NCBI GenBank assembly: GCA_039105265.1
Contig: JAPFFF010000064.1
Location: 124,001 to 188,000, forward strand
Reading direction: 5' to 3'
From: Tritrichomonas musculus
Taxonomy: Eukaryota; Parabasalia; Tritrichomonadida; Tritrichomonadidae
Length of the DNA: 64,000 nt
Part shown: positions 11,283-22,145 of the stretch, in pieces
Numbering within the stretch: position 1 is the first letter of the stretch
Layout of the letters: each line of letters starts with the position of its first letter
The notes under the pieces: model-generated
The model's database searches: none
Told to the model about the DNA's origin: nothing
What the model saw: only the letters and a program-made list of their open reading frames with translations
Made by a program: the position numbers and the translations under genes

Positions 11283-12656
11283 TCAAACATTATGATATTT
11301 GTTTTCGTTAACAAAATTTTTCAATGCGTTTGCGGAAATAATGCTCAATGGATTTTTCAAAATCGCGCAAGATTTCCTTGGATTAGTCGTAAATTTTGGC
11401 ACGATGAGAGTAGCCGATTTTGAGTTATGATATTTCGGAGCAAGCAGCAAGTCGAATTTCTGGCTGGGGAAGTTTGAGCACAGATTTGGATGAAGCAACG
11501 AGAAGCAAGTTTTGCTTTTTGAAGTCAAAGACTCGACCTTGTAATAAAAAGCGTCACTTTTCTGGAGTCTGCAGAGGGGTTCAAAAGTAGTGACCTTAAT
11601 TGTATCGTCGCATTGAAAAAGTTCCAAAACCGCCGAAGAATTTCCCATGCACGTATCGTAAGAGGAAGCAGAAAAAACGGTTATGCACTTGCCGTTAAAA
11701 TTTTGGAGGGAACCTTTCATCACGCATTGATGTGCCCTTATCATTCTGACCAGTGAGTTGTTCTTCAGAAAATTCAATGCCGATTCAATATTGAATAGAC
11801 AACCGCGGCCCTGGGGGTTCTCTTCATAAGCTGCGTTGAGGCTGTATGAAGGATCGCTCCAAACAACGTCAGACAAGAGGTCATTTGTTTCGAAAGTAAT
11901 GATAGGTTTAGGTATTTTTTTATTAAGATCATCGATATGGTCTAATTTTGGACTTAAACCGCCATGTATACAAAAAGTTGTCTTATTCAAAATTGCACTG
12001 ATCGGTAGATAGGAAAATGCTTTAATAAATGAGTAGTAGAGCTTCTCTGTGTACTTGTAACGAAACATATCGCAATAGTTTGTGTATTGGTCTTCAAGTA
12101 GGATATCATTTTCGGTGTTTAGGTCATCAATGATAAGTGATTGTGATTTCTTAATTTTTGGGATTTTATCATCATCTGAGGTTTCCGTTTTTTGTGGGTC
12201 ATGATAATTAATGATTTCATTTCTGAATCCATAAAGTCTACATAATTGCTCAAATTCATGATTGCCTCGGATGAGATAAAAAGAGTCTGGATTCATTACT
12301 TTCATTGCAAAAAGAATTGTGATACACTCTAATGAAAAGCATCCTCGATCAATATAATCACCTAAAAATATAACTTTCGAGTGTTTCTCTTGAATAAATT
12401 TTAATATGCGTAATAAATCGTGAAGACTTCCATGAATATCTCCAACTATAATAAAATCGCCTTCTAATTCAAGGACATTATTTTCTTTCTCAAAAATTTG
12501 TTGAGCTTCTGAACATAAATCTATTAATATATTTTCATCAAAAGATGGAATTGGATTTCCATCAACTTTTTGGTATCCGACATTGAGAAGTTGATCAAGT
12601 GAGTCGTTGAATAGGAAAGAATAAGCTGAAAGGATATATGAGGCAGATTTTTGCAT
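11283..12656 (-). CDS. PPP-family serine/threonine protein phosphatase
   Basis: A 457-residue protein with the metal-binding signature set of PP1/PP2A/calcineurin phosphatases in order: GDIHG (72-76), GDYIDRG (99-105), GNHE (131-134), HGG (231-233), then VVWSDPS and IRAHQCV further on. All residues expected to bind the two metals are present, so it should be an active cytosolic or nuclear phosphoprotein phosphatase. Two features are unusual: an insertion of about 50 polar, acidic residues after GNHE (about 146-195), and a C-terminal extension of about 95 residues rich in Lys, Ser and Asn. Closest class appears to be PP1-like, but I cannot place it more finely. Convergent with the ARM-like gene, 172 bases apart. 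Confidence 0.92.
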   Translation of the reverse strand: MQKSASYILSAYSFLFNDSLDQLLNVGYQKVDGNPIPSFDENILIDLCSEAQQIFEKENNVLELEGDFIIVGDIHGSLHDLLRILKFIQEKHSKVIFLGDYIDRGCFSLECITILFAMKVMNPDSFYLIRGNHEFEQLCRLYGFRNEIINYHDPQKTETSDDDKIPKIKKSQSLIIDDLNTENDILLEDQYTNYCDMFRYKYTEKLYYSFIKAFSYLPISAILNKTTFCIHGGLSPKLDHIDDLNKKIPKPIITFETNDLLSDVVWSDPSYSLNAAYEENPQGRGCLFNIESALNFLKNNSLVRMIRAHQCVMKGSLQNFNGKCITVFSASSYDTCMGNSSAVLELFQCDDTIKVTTFEPLCRLQKSDAFYYKVESLTSKSKTCFSLLHPNLCSNFPSQKFDLLLAPKYHNSKSATLIVPKFTTNPRKSCAILKNPLSIISANALKNFVNENKYHNV

Positions 12657-15600
12657 TCGTTAAGAATATGGTTTCTAGATCAAAAAATTTTGAATGCAAA
12701 CAATATAAAACCATATCATACAATTTGAATGATAATTTAAAAAGTTTCTTTTATGATAGTTTTTTTTCATTTGCTAAATATCTTTTTCACATATAATATA
12801 TCACAAAAATCATTAATATTTTATGTTGTTTCATAAAAAAACGTATTGAAAAATTGTACTTAAAATTATCTTTATTAAAAAGTTCGGAAGGATAGAAGAT
12901 ACAATTGAATTTTCTCTTCCCATATAAAATGAGTAGCCTCTTTTTTCGACTACATTAATCAATAGTATAATATAAACCAATTTAAAAAAATTAAAAAAAA
13001 ATTAATTTTAGATGGTTGATCGAATCTTTCAAAAGAAAGAAAAAATAAATAATCATTGTAACTATAAAATTATTTTAACTTTTTAAAAGTAAATTCAAAA
13101 TTTTACATAAAAAACGTTAAATTAGCTTTATTTGATATGTCGGTTCAAAGGACGGTTTGTGTCAGAGAATCTAAAAAAACGCTAAATTAGCTTTATATTA
13201 TTATATATTATATAACATTATATTTTTACTAAAATTTTAAAATATAAAACAAATCCATTATTTGAATTTTTACAGAGATAATTTTAATTTATTTATTTGG
13301 GAAATCTTAATCGCCCGTGGCGGTTTAGGTCAATATTGACCTTGTATTGTACCATAGAAAAAAGTCTTTGCACTTTTGCACTTTTGCAAAAAAAGTTACC
13401 TCTGAAAAAACTAAAAAAAAAAAAAAAAAGAAGTGATAAATAATGACAATCACTATCCACTCTAATTTTGCATTTATAAAAAATAAAATAAAATAAAAAA
13501 TAAAATAAAATAAAAAATTGAATAAAATCATAAAAAAAAAAAAAAAATAGGTGTAACGTCTAGCTTCTTGTGATACAATCATTTCTTAAGTAAAATATAT
13601 TATTCAATAACATTTTTTAAAGCTAATAATAATTTTTTATAGAGATCGTTATTGTGAATTCCATGATATAGATAAAATATATTTAGGGAAAAACGTGCGG
13701 TATCAATTTCTTTCAAAAATAGATATATAAAATCAATTTAAAAAAATATAATCCATAAAAAATATAAAAGTCATTCAAAATTTTTTTACAAAAAATACAA
13801 AATATAAAGATTTTATACATATTTATAATGAATATATTATTATATCATGAGATTATGACTCTCAAATCAGTTTAATTTATTTTCCTTATTAATTTTATAT
13901 GATCATTCAATTTTTTTTTAGGGTATTCAAAAGTTATTTATAAAATTTTCCTTATTGAAAAATGAGAGTAGGAATTTATAATTAATTCAAATTTTAAATA
14001 TGAAAATTATTATTTATTTTGATTAATATAAAATTTTATATTAATTTTATCTTTCATATATTTAATAAAAAATTTTAATATATTATATTTTATGATTAAT
14101 TTTGGATAATATATATTTAAATCATAAATAATATGCAAATTAATTATTCAATGTTTCAACAGAAAATTAATTATAAAAAAATTTTTTTATCTTCAATAAA
14201 GAGAGGTATGATGAAATTTCTTTCTTGTAAACGTCATGGAATAGTTCAATAAAATATGCAAAAGTAAAAAAATATAAAAAATAATTATTAAAAAATCAAA
14301 TGATATAGCATCTGAAAAATCAAAATATTTGGTTTGAATTATGGCAATGATGATGTTTTCCATTTATAAATTTTGAAATTTGATTAATAAAGTATAAAAA
14401 GTGAGTATTTTTGAAAATTATCAGAATAGGTTCAACAATAATATTCGAATTGTTTAATCCTTGTATAATAAGATTTAATCAAAGCATATCAATTTTTCAA
14501 CTCGGTTAGTAGTCCAAATTGATGATTCGCATCTTTGGTATTACTTTTTTTATAAATGATAAATTTGAATGAATTCAATGCTCTATCAATTATTTGTATG
14601 TGTTTTCACAATCAATATCCTCGGTCATCCTTAATATTTAATAAAGAGCAAAAAACCTACCCAGAAAAAATGCTAAACTTTTAATGTACAAATCCAATAC
14701 GTTTAGTAATCACAATTTTTTTTAATATTCTCAAAGAATATTAGAATGACATGTTAAATAAAAAACGAATTATGTCATTTTTTTTATTATATTATATGGA
14801 TTTTCAACATGATATAGAATATATTTAAAAACTATTTTATATTATTTTCACATTTTTATCTTCACTTTTTTCATTTTTTTGAAATTTGAATATCTTTTAC
14901 TAACAAATGGTTATATATTGGTTTAGTTAGTTAATTATTGAATTTCAGAATTTTAAATATCTTTATGTTAAAAAATAGTATTTTTTCAAAAAGATTCCCT
15001 TGATGATAATACGATAATAAAAATTTTAATAGAATTACTTGTTTAAATTGTAACAATCAATTTTATTTTGTTGTTTTACTTAATCGTTAATTATTTATTT
15101 ATGAATATTTTTACAATCTCATTATTACCAAATTTAAATGATCATCAAAATAAGGAACCAATTGTATTTATATAATTAAGTATAATATCTAATTTATTAT
15201 TTCCTTTTCAAAATTCAAAAAAAAAAAAGAAAAAAAAATTAATAAATATATTTTAAAAAGAGGTCGACTCTCTCAAATTTTTTTTGATTGAAAAATAATA
15301 ATATCTTAAAATTTAAATATTCTTTCTATTTAATAAATTCTTAAATCAATATCTGATAAAATCTATATTCATTTAATATATCTTATAAAACAAAATATTT
15401 GCTATTTATTCTATTAATCATTAAAATAAGTGTTTTTATTATGATATTTGAGGCTTTTTCTTAAATGATTTATTATTTACATTATTTATATATAACTTGA
15501 AATATAATAATAATTTATAACAAATTATATTATTGATATTCAAGAAATTATTGTTTTTTATAAATAAAAATTTTGAATTAATAATTGAATAAAATGCTAG

Positions 15601-16512
15601 TTTTTGAAAAAATTATTTTGATAATATCTGAATTTTGAAAATATATTATATTTATTAACAAATACTTATTATTTGGATAATATATTATTTATATCATCAT
15701 ATTAATGATAATATATTTATTATATATAATATAAATTATATATATATTATTATAAAATATTAATTTACATTTTTACTCAGTTTATATGTATATCACAATT
15801 GAGAATTAATTATAATAACGTATTAATTCAATTTTATTTTTCATAAATAAATTTATCTTACATGATATTTAATTAATTACTTTTTAATTAATTTAAAAGA
15901 TGTAAAATAAATTATAAAAAAAGAATATATGACATAAATGTTACAAAATATTTATATATTTGGATATTTACAAATTCCCAAAATCTCTTTGAATGGTGGA
16001 AATTAGATAAGAACTCAAAAATATTTTCCCCTTTCAAAAGTTAAACTTTTTCTGTTTTTATTTTTTTTAGTGAAATATCTCTATTTTGGCTAATAGAATC
16101 GGCTTCATATTTAAAATTGCATCATGTTATTGATAATGCCAATATTATTTATTAATAATTTTTTATAATTTTAGAATTTGATAACCGCCAAAGGTCGAAC
16201 CCTTTTTATTTTATTATATTATTTATGAAATATTAGTTTATTATATTATTTATGAAATATAAATATATATATGTATTAACATGATTTTTAAATTATATAT
16301 TCATTTAAAAAATATGTGATATGGATCTTAAATGTAGATATAGCTTCATTTTTTCATATAAATAAACACATTTAATATTTGTGGAATTATATTTTTTATT
16401 TACATTTTTTGAATATTTATAAAAATATTTGAAGCAATTATTTGTTAACTATTCAATTTTATAATTTTTTTTTTTTAAAAATTGAATGATATTATATTCT
16501 TAAATTTTCATA
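12657..16512. other. 3.9-kb gene-poor AT-rich spacer
   Basis: No gene found. Noted inside it: a direct repeat (AAAACGNTAAATTAGCTTTAT, at about 13111-13131 and 13177-13196) around a GC-richer core; a 16-base perfect palindrome AGGTCAATATTGACCT at 13327-13342; poly-A tracts near 13411-13430 and 13532-13547 with an (AAAAT)n-type microsatellite at about 13481-13517 between them. The rest is A/T tracts. Confidence 0.6.
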
Positions 16513-16518
16513 TCATTT
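16513..16518 (+). promoter_or_regulatory. Initiator box of the cystatin-like gene
   Basis: TCATTT with the presumed +1 A at 16515, six bases before the ATG at 16521, the same spacing as at the ARM-like gene. It decides the start: the ATG at 16482 would lie upstream of the transcript. Confidence 0.65.
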
Positions 16519-16520
16519 TA

Positions 16521-17096
16521 ATGTTAGCAATATTAATTACACTTTGTGTATCAGCCAATCCAATAGAAGGAGGTTGGGAAACAATACCAGTTAATTCGGA
16601 ACAAGTTAAAACAGTTAAACCATATCTTGATAGAAATCTTCCTCATCTTTTCCCAGAAATTACAGAAGGACATTATAAAATTGCATCAGCCAAGTTACAA
16701 ATTGTTAATGGCATGAATCTAAAATTAATAATCAAGAAAAAACTCACTCCTCTAAAGTTCGAAATATCACTTTATGTTGATCATGAAAATAAAATAACTC
16801 TTAACGATATTACACATTTCCTTGGAACAAGACCAACAATCGGAGGTTTTAACTGGGAAGATCCAACTAGTATAAAACAAGAAGATTTAGATAATTTAAT
16901 CGTCACCATACAAAAGAAAGTAAATCTACTTGTAAAAACACCAGGAAAAGTTATTGTATACAGAAAGCAAGTTGTTAATGGATTGAAGAAGCATGTTATT
17001 TTCAGAGATGCTAATCAAAATATTTTCTCTGTATTAACTATTAGGAAACCAAATGATAAAACTGATGATTTAATCTCAGTTTATCAAATATACTGA
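16521..17096 (+). CDS. Secreted two-domain cystatin-like cysteine protease inhibitor
   Basis: 191 residues from the ATG at 16521. It begins with a compact signal peptide (MLAILITLCVSA), followed by NPIEGGW, whose glycines match the N-terminal trunk that cystatins insert into papain-like proteases. A QIVNG motif at 60-64 is the QxVxG hairpin loop. After a spacer with GGFNWED, a second half (about 115-191) carries QVVNG at 150-154 in a similar strand setting, so it looks like two cystatin domains in tandem. Family members block papain-family proteases; trichomonads secrete many of these, so it could restrain self or host enzymes (inference). A longer start at 16482 would bury the signal peptide. 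No near neighbour shares its strand. Confidence 0.8.
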   Translation: MLAILITLCVSANPIEGGWETIPVNSEQVKTVKPYLDRNLPHLFPEITEGHYKIASAKLQIVNGMNLKLIIKKKLTPLKFEISLYVDHENKITLNDITHFLGTRPTIGGFNWEDPTSIKQEDLDNLIVTIQKKVNLLVKTPGKVIVYRKQVVNGLKKHVIFRDANQNIFSVLTIRKPNDKTDDLISVYQIY

Positions 17097-17500
17097 AATA
17101 ATATAAATTTAATATTTTCATAAAAGTAGATTTTAGATAATAAAAAACTAGATCTCAGTAATTTATAAAATGAATTTTTCTATTTGTCAGCATATCCTAT
17201 CAAGTTTTTCTTTTATTATTTCGAGTAATTAAAAACAAAAAATGGTTACTATGATTATCTAACCTACACCTTCACGGATAGATGTTTTAAACTGGTGTTT
17301 ATAGATCACTCTACTAAATGTCCTTATATTTTCATCTTTTTTTACATATCTAAATATTTAATATTTTTCATTATAATAAACTTATTAAAATAAATTTTAT
17401 TTTTTTGGTTTTTGTTTTAGAAAAATTAAACTTTAAGACAAATTGGTGTATATATATTTAAAAAATAATTTCTGAGATGATAAAAAAAAAAAAAAACATA
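17097..17500. other. AT-rich spacer between convergent genes
   Basis: 404 bases with no gene seen. A slightly GC-richer stretch near 17265-17325 shows no structure I can name. Confidence 0.5.
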
Positions 17501-20500
17501 TTAAATATCAGCTTTTTGAATTGTGCTTAAAATTGTTTCGAGTCTATCTATTTTAGGATCAGAAGGGAAGAGGCAATCGATCAATTCAGCAAACTTTGGC
17601 CTCACTGGTCGAATTGAAGTAATTTCATTTAATCTCCATACCGCGTAAGTTTGGTCAGTAATATTCAAGAAAGCCCTCCCGAATTCTGAGAAAAGGAGGA
17701 ATCCGTAAGACGCCGTTATATTAAATAATTTAATATCAGCTGCTTTGCACCATTGATTCTGGACGAAGTTTGACTTTAATCCCCACCTAGGGAAGTTAAA
17801 AGAATGTTTCACGTTGATACTTGGCATTTTATTCATGTCTATCACCACTTTTTTATTGAAAAAATTATAGTAGCTACGAACTTTTTGAAAGGTGTAAATA
17901 TTTTTAGCCGCGTTACGAATTTTTTCTTCGATGACCCATCGTAAATCGTATTCATAAATTTTTTTATCTTTAGATTTAAAAATGGCAGATTTGTCGGGCT
18001 CAATGAATTCGATTCTTTCCAATGTCGAAGTCTTTTTATTGAGGACTCTAATCACCACTTTTACGGGTACATTAAAGGGCCCCACGTCGATCTCAGGCTG
18101 AAATCTTCTGCAGTATGCCAAGACAGCAGAGATAAACAAAGTGAAAGCGAAATCATCAATCTCATCTGCATGAAAAACGAACTTTAATTTTTCAATAATT
18201 TGAGAATTTGATTTCGAGTCATTTTTGTCATAAATTGGAATCCCATAAAAATAAAGGCCACGAATTATTTGTTTCTTAAAATTCCAAGAAATGGCGGTTT
18301 TGTTTAATAACCGCCAATTTATCATTTTAAAATAACTGTAGTCGTTAATAAGCTTCCCTTTAAAGTCGTAGTCATTTGGTATGATGAAATTGACTTCGTT
18401 CAAAATCAGCTGAAATTTGTCTCTAAGAATCGCAATTTTGGGGAAGATTTCTTGATTGATCAAACAGAAAGGAAGCTTCGGATCAGTGAAGACGTGTTCC
18501 ATATTCATTATTCCATAAATAACAGTTCCACACAAAAAGTAAAAGTCCATCTCAACACCCCAAAAAGGAAACTGAAAAAAAGGAACAGAAGGCGCAAAAT
18601 AGAAATTTGGCGGCAATCTTTCATTTGTTATGTAAACAGCAGCACGATAAGCAGAATCATAAAACTTGATCTTCTTAAAAATGTCATCAATGGATGGCAC
18701 TTTTTGGCCTAGAAAGGTTATCATGAACTTGATATTCGGAGCAATTTCTATTTTCATGATTTCATATATGTCATGTCGTGAAGATGCATTCGGATCTTCT
18801 TGCAAATATCGATCGATTTCATGAAAAGAAGTGGCAATTTGAAGAAAGCCGCTATAAACGTCTTCTTCTCTTATTTGAAATGGATGGTTAGTGACCAATG
18901 AATCAATCTTTCTCATCATTTTGGGCTTAACTGCTCTGACATAGTTTAAATATTGGATTTTCTTCTCTTCAATCGTCGATTGAATCAATGATAGAAGGAA
19001 GTATTCAGCGAATTCTTTTGATGGCGACTTCTTGATGAACCGAAAACCGTATAAACCGAAATTAAACAATAAAGCAAGAGCTTGTTTAAACTTTGTTGAT
19101 AAGATGTATTGAACTTCATCTTCTGCTTTTTTCTTAACATATATAATTTGTTCTTTAGTTAATTTTTTCGGTTCAGGAACACTTCTATGTTGCTGCTGGT
19201 ACTGTTGTTGTTGCTGCTGCTGCTGTTGTTGTTGTGTTTTGATGGTTTCGTTCATTGATTGTTGGGGAAGTGATTTGGGTGAATATTTGGGCTTTAAATC
19301 ATCATTAAACAATGGATCTTCACTGTCATCATTGACGTTAATCAATGACAAATCAGTGTAGAAATCATCATCAACAAATTTCATTTTCATCCTTTTTCTT
19401 TTCTTTTTCAGTTTTCTTTTCTTTTCATCATCATCGCTAAAGCCATCAATGCTATCACTGCTGTCATTATCGCTGCTGTTACTTGAGCTTTCTGTGCTGC
19501 TATCATCATTTTCTTCGCTGCTTTGGCTTTCAAAATAAAACTGATAATTCTTCCTTTTTTCTCGTTTGTCATTCATCAAAGAACTCGATGTTTGTGCTTG
19601 ACTTTGAGGAAGAAGATTTGACCAAAAGTCAGGCGAACTAAAATCAACATTCAAAAAGTTTCTTTGATTAGTATTAAAAGAAACCTTTGAAAAACGCGAA
19701 TTTCCGTCGTATATGAAATCATGATTAATTACGTGAGATCTATTTTCAAGGATTTGATCAATGCTTTCTTCACAAAACTTGTCATGCTCATTACACCGAT
19801 CATTAAAGATGTAATAAGCACCCTTTTTCAGCATCATTTCGATTTCCTTGGCAGAAGTTTGTTCTTCAATTGAAGCATTTCCATTATGAGAGCCAAGAAT
19901 AGCATAATTCAAGGCCAATTTCTTTGAAGCATGATCAAACATCACTGATTCATAAGTATCTTTCATGATCAAACGATAAACTTTCACCTCTTTTGTTTGA
20001 CCTATTAAATGACATAGTGCTTGTGCTTGGATATCATTTTGTGGATTATAATCATTGTCAAAGATGATCACTGTATCTGCTTCAGTAAGATTTAATCCAA
20101 GTACACCAGCACGAGTTGACAGAAGGAAAATAAAAGAGTCTGGATTTGACTTAAATCGTTCAATTGCTAACTTTCTCATTTTGAAATTTTTGTTGTCATC
20201 GAGACGTTCATATTTGTATTGCTTTGAATACAAATAATCATCGAGAATGTCAAGCATTTTCGTCATTTGTGAAAAGATTAGCACTTTATGTTCTCCTTCA
20301 AGCAATTTTGGAAGAAGTTTGTCTAAAAGAATCGTTTTTCCAGAGGCATAAATGAGCGCATTCAAAATGATTTCAGGAGTGTTCAAACTGTTTTCAGGAA
20401 GATTATTACTCTGTTTAAATTGCTTAAGAAAAACAGCCTTAGCATCTTTTAATAAATACGGATGATTACAAACTTTCCTTAGTTCAACTGAAATGTTCTT

Positions 20501-21886
20501 TATTGATGTTTTCGTCTTCAAAATGTTTTGAACAAGAATTTCGCGATTTTCGCATAAAACAGATTTATATAACGAACGTTGAAAAGGAGTCATTTCAACT
20601 TCAATTATAGTTTCTTCTTTAATTGGAGTTTCAATTTCTTTTATATCAGATTTTTCTCTTCTTAAAATATACGGTTTAATCACTTCATGAAGATTTTCTA
20701 TCGTCTTTCTATCCTCTTTATTTGAGTAATTTAAATTGAAAGAATCGAAATCAGAAAATTTAGACGAATCAACGAAATGAAGAATTGACCATAATTCATG
20801 TATATCGTTCTGAACAGGAGTTCCAGTCATGAGCAATGTAAAGTCAGTCTTTATTTCTTCACATTGGTGGTATAAATCAGTATTTGGGCTCTTTAAACGA
20901 TGAGCTTCATCAATGATCAAACACATGAAATAAATTTTTTTCAAAATTGAAAAATCTCGTTTTATTGCCTCAATTGGAAGGATAAGAATATCGAAAATTA
21001 ACTTCGATTGATCATTCTCATTGTAATATAAACAATATTGTTCAATTACACTGCGTGCTTGAATGTTACCCGTTAATGAAACCGCCCGAAAATTCGTCCA
21101 CTCTTCAATTTCATCCATCCAATTTGGAATGGTTGAAAGTGGTGCCAGAATCAGAAATGGACCACGAATTCCATAATTCTTTTTAAGAAGTAACAAAAAA
21201 CACAGACTTTGGATTGTTTTTCCTAATCCCATCTCATCGGCAAGTATTGAATTTCGATGTAAAATCCAGTTCCGATGAATCCAATTAATTCCGTCCAATT
21301 GAAAATTTGACAAAGTGTATTTATTTTTATATTCGGGCAATTCTAACATCGGTTGGAATTGTGAAATAATTCGCCTTTGTTCAAGATAACTAAACTTCGG
21401 TGGATAAAGTCGATCATCTGAACTTTTTGAATAGGCTTCATTGAATTTTTCTTTACGTATAAAATAATCATGAATTAATGACTGCGGAAGATCATCCTTG
21501 TCTTCCCATGTGCATTCGTCGTAATCTAACGATAGCCACTTGACTAGATATTGATGCCTGCCACTTTGATAACGATCAGAAATAACTTTTTCAATGGTTA
21601 TAAAGCCTTCATCGTATTCATACGTAATTGGCTTGTAAAGACTCTTGAAAAATGGAACAGGACGAAAGGGGCAAGGTTGTTTACGTAGCTTAGTCTCAAA
21701 ATGCTTGCCTGATTGATAACTTAAAAGTTCTTTCTGAGATATAAATTTGCATTCTCGATACGAGAAATTTTTGTACTTAACATAATATTTCGTATCCGGG
21801 CCAATCATAGGGGTGTTTATGCCAACTACCTTTTGTATCTCTCTTTTAACTGTAGAATTTTCACTCATATACTTGTATTTATGCAT
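17501..21886 (-). CDS. CHD-like chromodomain SNF2 helicase
   Basis: 1461 residues. A weak first chromodomain (about 33-60) and a clear second one (about 96-145: YLVKWLSLDYDECTWED) precede a full SNF2 ATPase: DEMGLGKT (218-225), IIDEAH with DEAH at 326-329, MTGTPVQN, KVLIFSQM, and STRAGVLGLNL. It should act as an ATP-driven nucleosome remodeler in the nucleus. Motif VI is abnormal: QAQALCHLIGQ at 620-630 has Leu at 624 and 627, where CHD proteins have the conserved arginines (QAxxRxHRxGQ). An acidic serine-rich stretch (about 785-830), a Lys/Arg cluster and a poly-Gln run near 900 follow; the last 500 residues are unassigned. The start could instead be the Met at residue 7 (MSENSTVK). Same strand as the next gene, 259 bases apart. 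Confidence 0.9.
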   Translation of the reverse strand: MHKYKYMSENSTVKREIQKVVGINTPMIGPDTKYYVKYKNFSYRECKFISQKELLSYQSGKHFETKLRKQPCPFRPVPFFKSLYKPITYEYDEGFITIEKVISDRYQSGRHQYLVKWLSLDYDECTWEDKDDLPQSLIHDYFIRKEKFNEAYSKSSDDRLYPPKFSYLEQRRIISQFQPMLELPEYKNKYTLSNFQLDGINWIHRNWILHRNSILADEMGLGKTIQSLCFLLLLKKNYGIRGPFLILAPLSTIPNWMDEIEEWTNFRAVSLTGNIQARSVIEQYCLYYNENDQSKLIFDILILPIEAIKRDFSILKKIYFMCLIIDEAHRLKSPNTDLYHQCEEIKTDFTLLMTGTPVQNDIHELWSILHFVDSSKFSDFDSFNLNYSNKEDRKTIENLHEVIKPYILRREKSDIKEIETPIKEETIIEVEMTPFQRSLYKSVLCENREILVQNILKTKTSIKNISVELRKVCNHPYLLKDAKAVFLKQFKQSNNLPENSLNTPEIILNALIYASGKTILLDKLLPKLLEGEHKVLIFSQMTKMLDILDDYLYSKQYKYERLDDNKNFKMRKLAIERFKSNPDSFIFLLSTRAGVLGLNLTEADTVIIFDNDYNPQNDIQAQALCHLIGQTKEVKVYRLIMKDTYESVMFDHASKKLALNYAILGSHNGNASIEEQTSAKEIEMMLKKGAYYIFNDRCNEHDKFCEESIDQILENRSHVINHDFIYDGNSRFSKVSFNTNQRNFLNVDFSSPDFWSNLLPQSQAQTSSSLMNDKREKRKNYQFYFESQSSEENDDSSTESSSNSSDNDSSDSIDGFSDDDEKKRKLKKKRKRMKMKFVDDDFYTDLSLINVNDDSEDPLFNDDLKPKYSPKSLPQQSMNETIKTQQQQQQQQQQQYQQQHRSVPEPKKLTKEQIIYVKKKAEDEVQYILSTKFKQALALLFNFGLYGFRFIKKSPSKEFAEYFLLSLIQSTIEEKKIQYLNYVRAVKPKMMRKIDSLVTNHPFQIREEDVYSGFLQIATSFHEIDRYLQEDPNASSRHDIYEIMKIEIAPNIKFMITFLGQKVPSIDDIFKKIKFYDSAYRAAVYITNERLPPNFYFAPSVPFFQFPFWGVEMDFYFLCGTVIYGIMNMEHVFTDPKLPFCLINQEIFPKIAILRDKFQLILNEVNFIIPNDYDFKGKLINDYSYFKMINWRLLNKTAISWNFKKQIIRGLYFYGIPIYDKNDSKSNSQIIEKLKFVFHADEIDDFAFTLFISAVLAYCRRFQPEIDVGPFNVPVKVVIRVLNKKTSTLERIEFIEPDKSAIFKSKDKKIYEYDLRWVIEEKIRNAAKNIYTFQKVRSYYNFFNKKVVIDMNKMPSINVKHSFNFPRWGLKSNFVQNQWCKAADIKLFNITASYGFLLFSEFGRAFLNITDQTYAVWRLNEITSIRPVRPKFAELIDCLFPSDPKIDRLETILSTIQKADI

Positions 21887-22145
21887 TTTTTGACTAGCTA
21901 TTTATACTTTTTCATATCACAATTCATTACTGACCAAATAGAATGGAAAAAAAAACACTTTTTTTTTTGGAAAAAATAATGCTTGATTTTAAATAAACAT
22001 TTTAAAAAAAAGATTATTGAAATTGATAAATAATAAATTATTAGATAATAATATATTTTATTAGATAATTATTATTTGAAATAAAAAATTGAAAGAGAAA
22101 TTGGAAAGTAAAAAATAATTTTATAAGTACAACAAAGTACCCAGA

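Noticed and set aside
13105-13200. Direct repeats considered as target duplications or ends of an insertion
   Set aside because: The 21-base direct copies flank only about 46 bases and no inverted ends are present.
13325-13582. 85-codon Phe/Ile-rich frame
   Set aside because: Made of poly-A and AAAAT tracts read on the other strand; low complexity only.
16185-16200. AAAGGTCGAACCC, resembling a tRNA T-arm
   Set aside because: No acceptor, D-arm or anticodon stem can be drawn on either strand around it. No tRNA or rRNA gene was found in the window.
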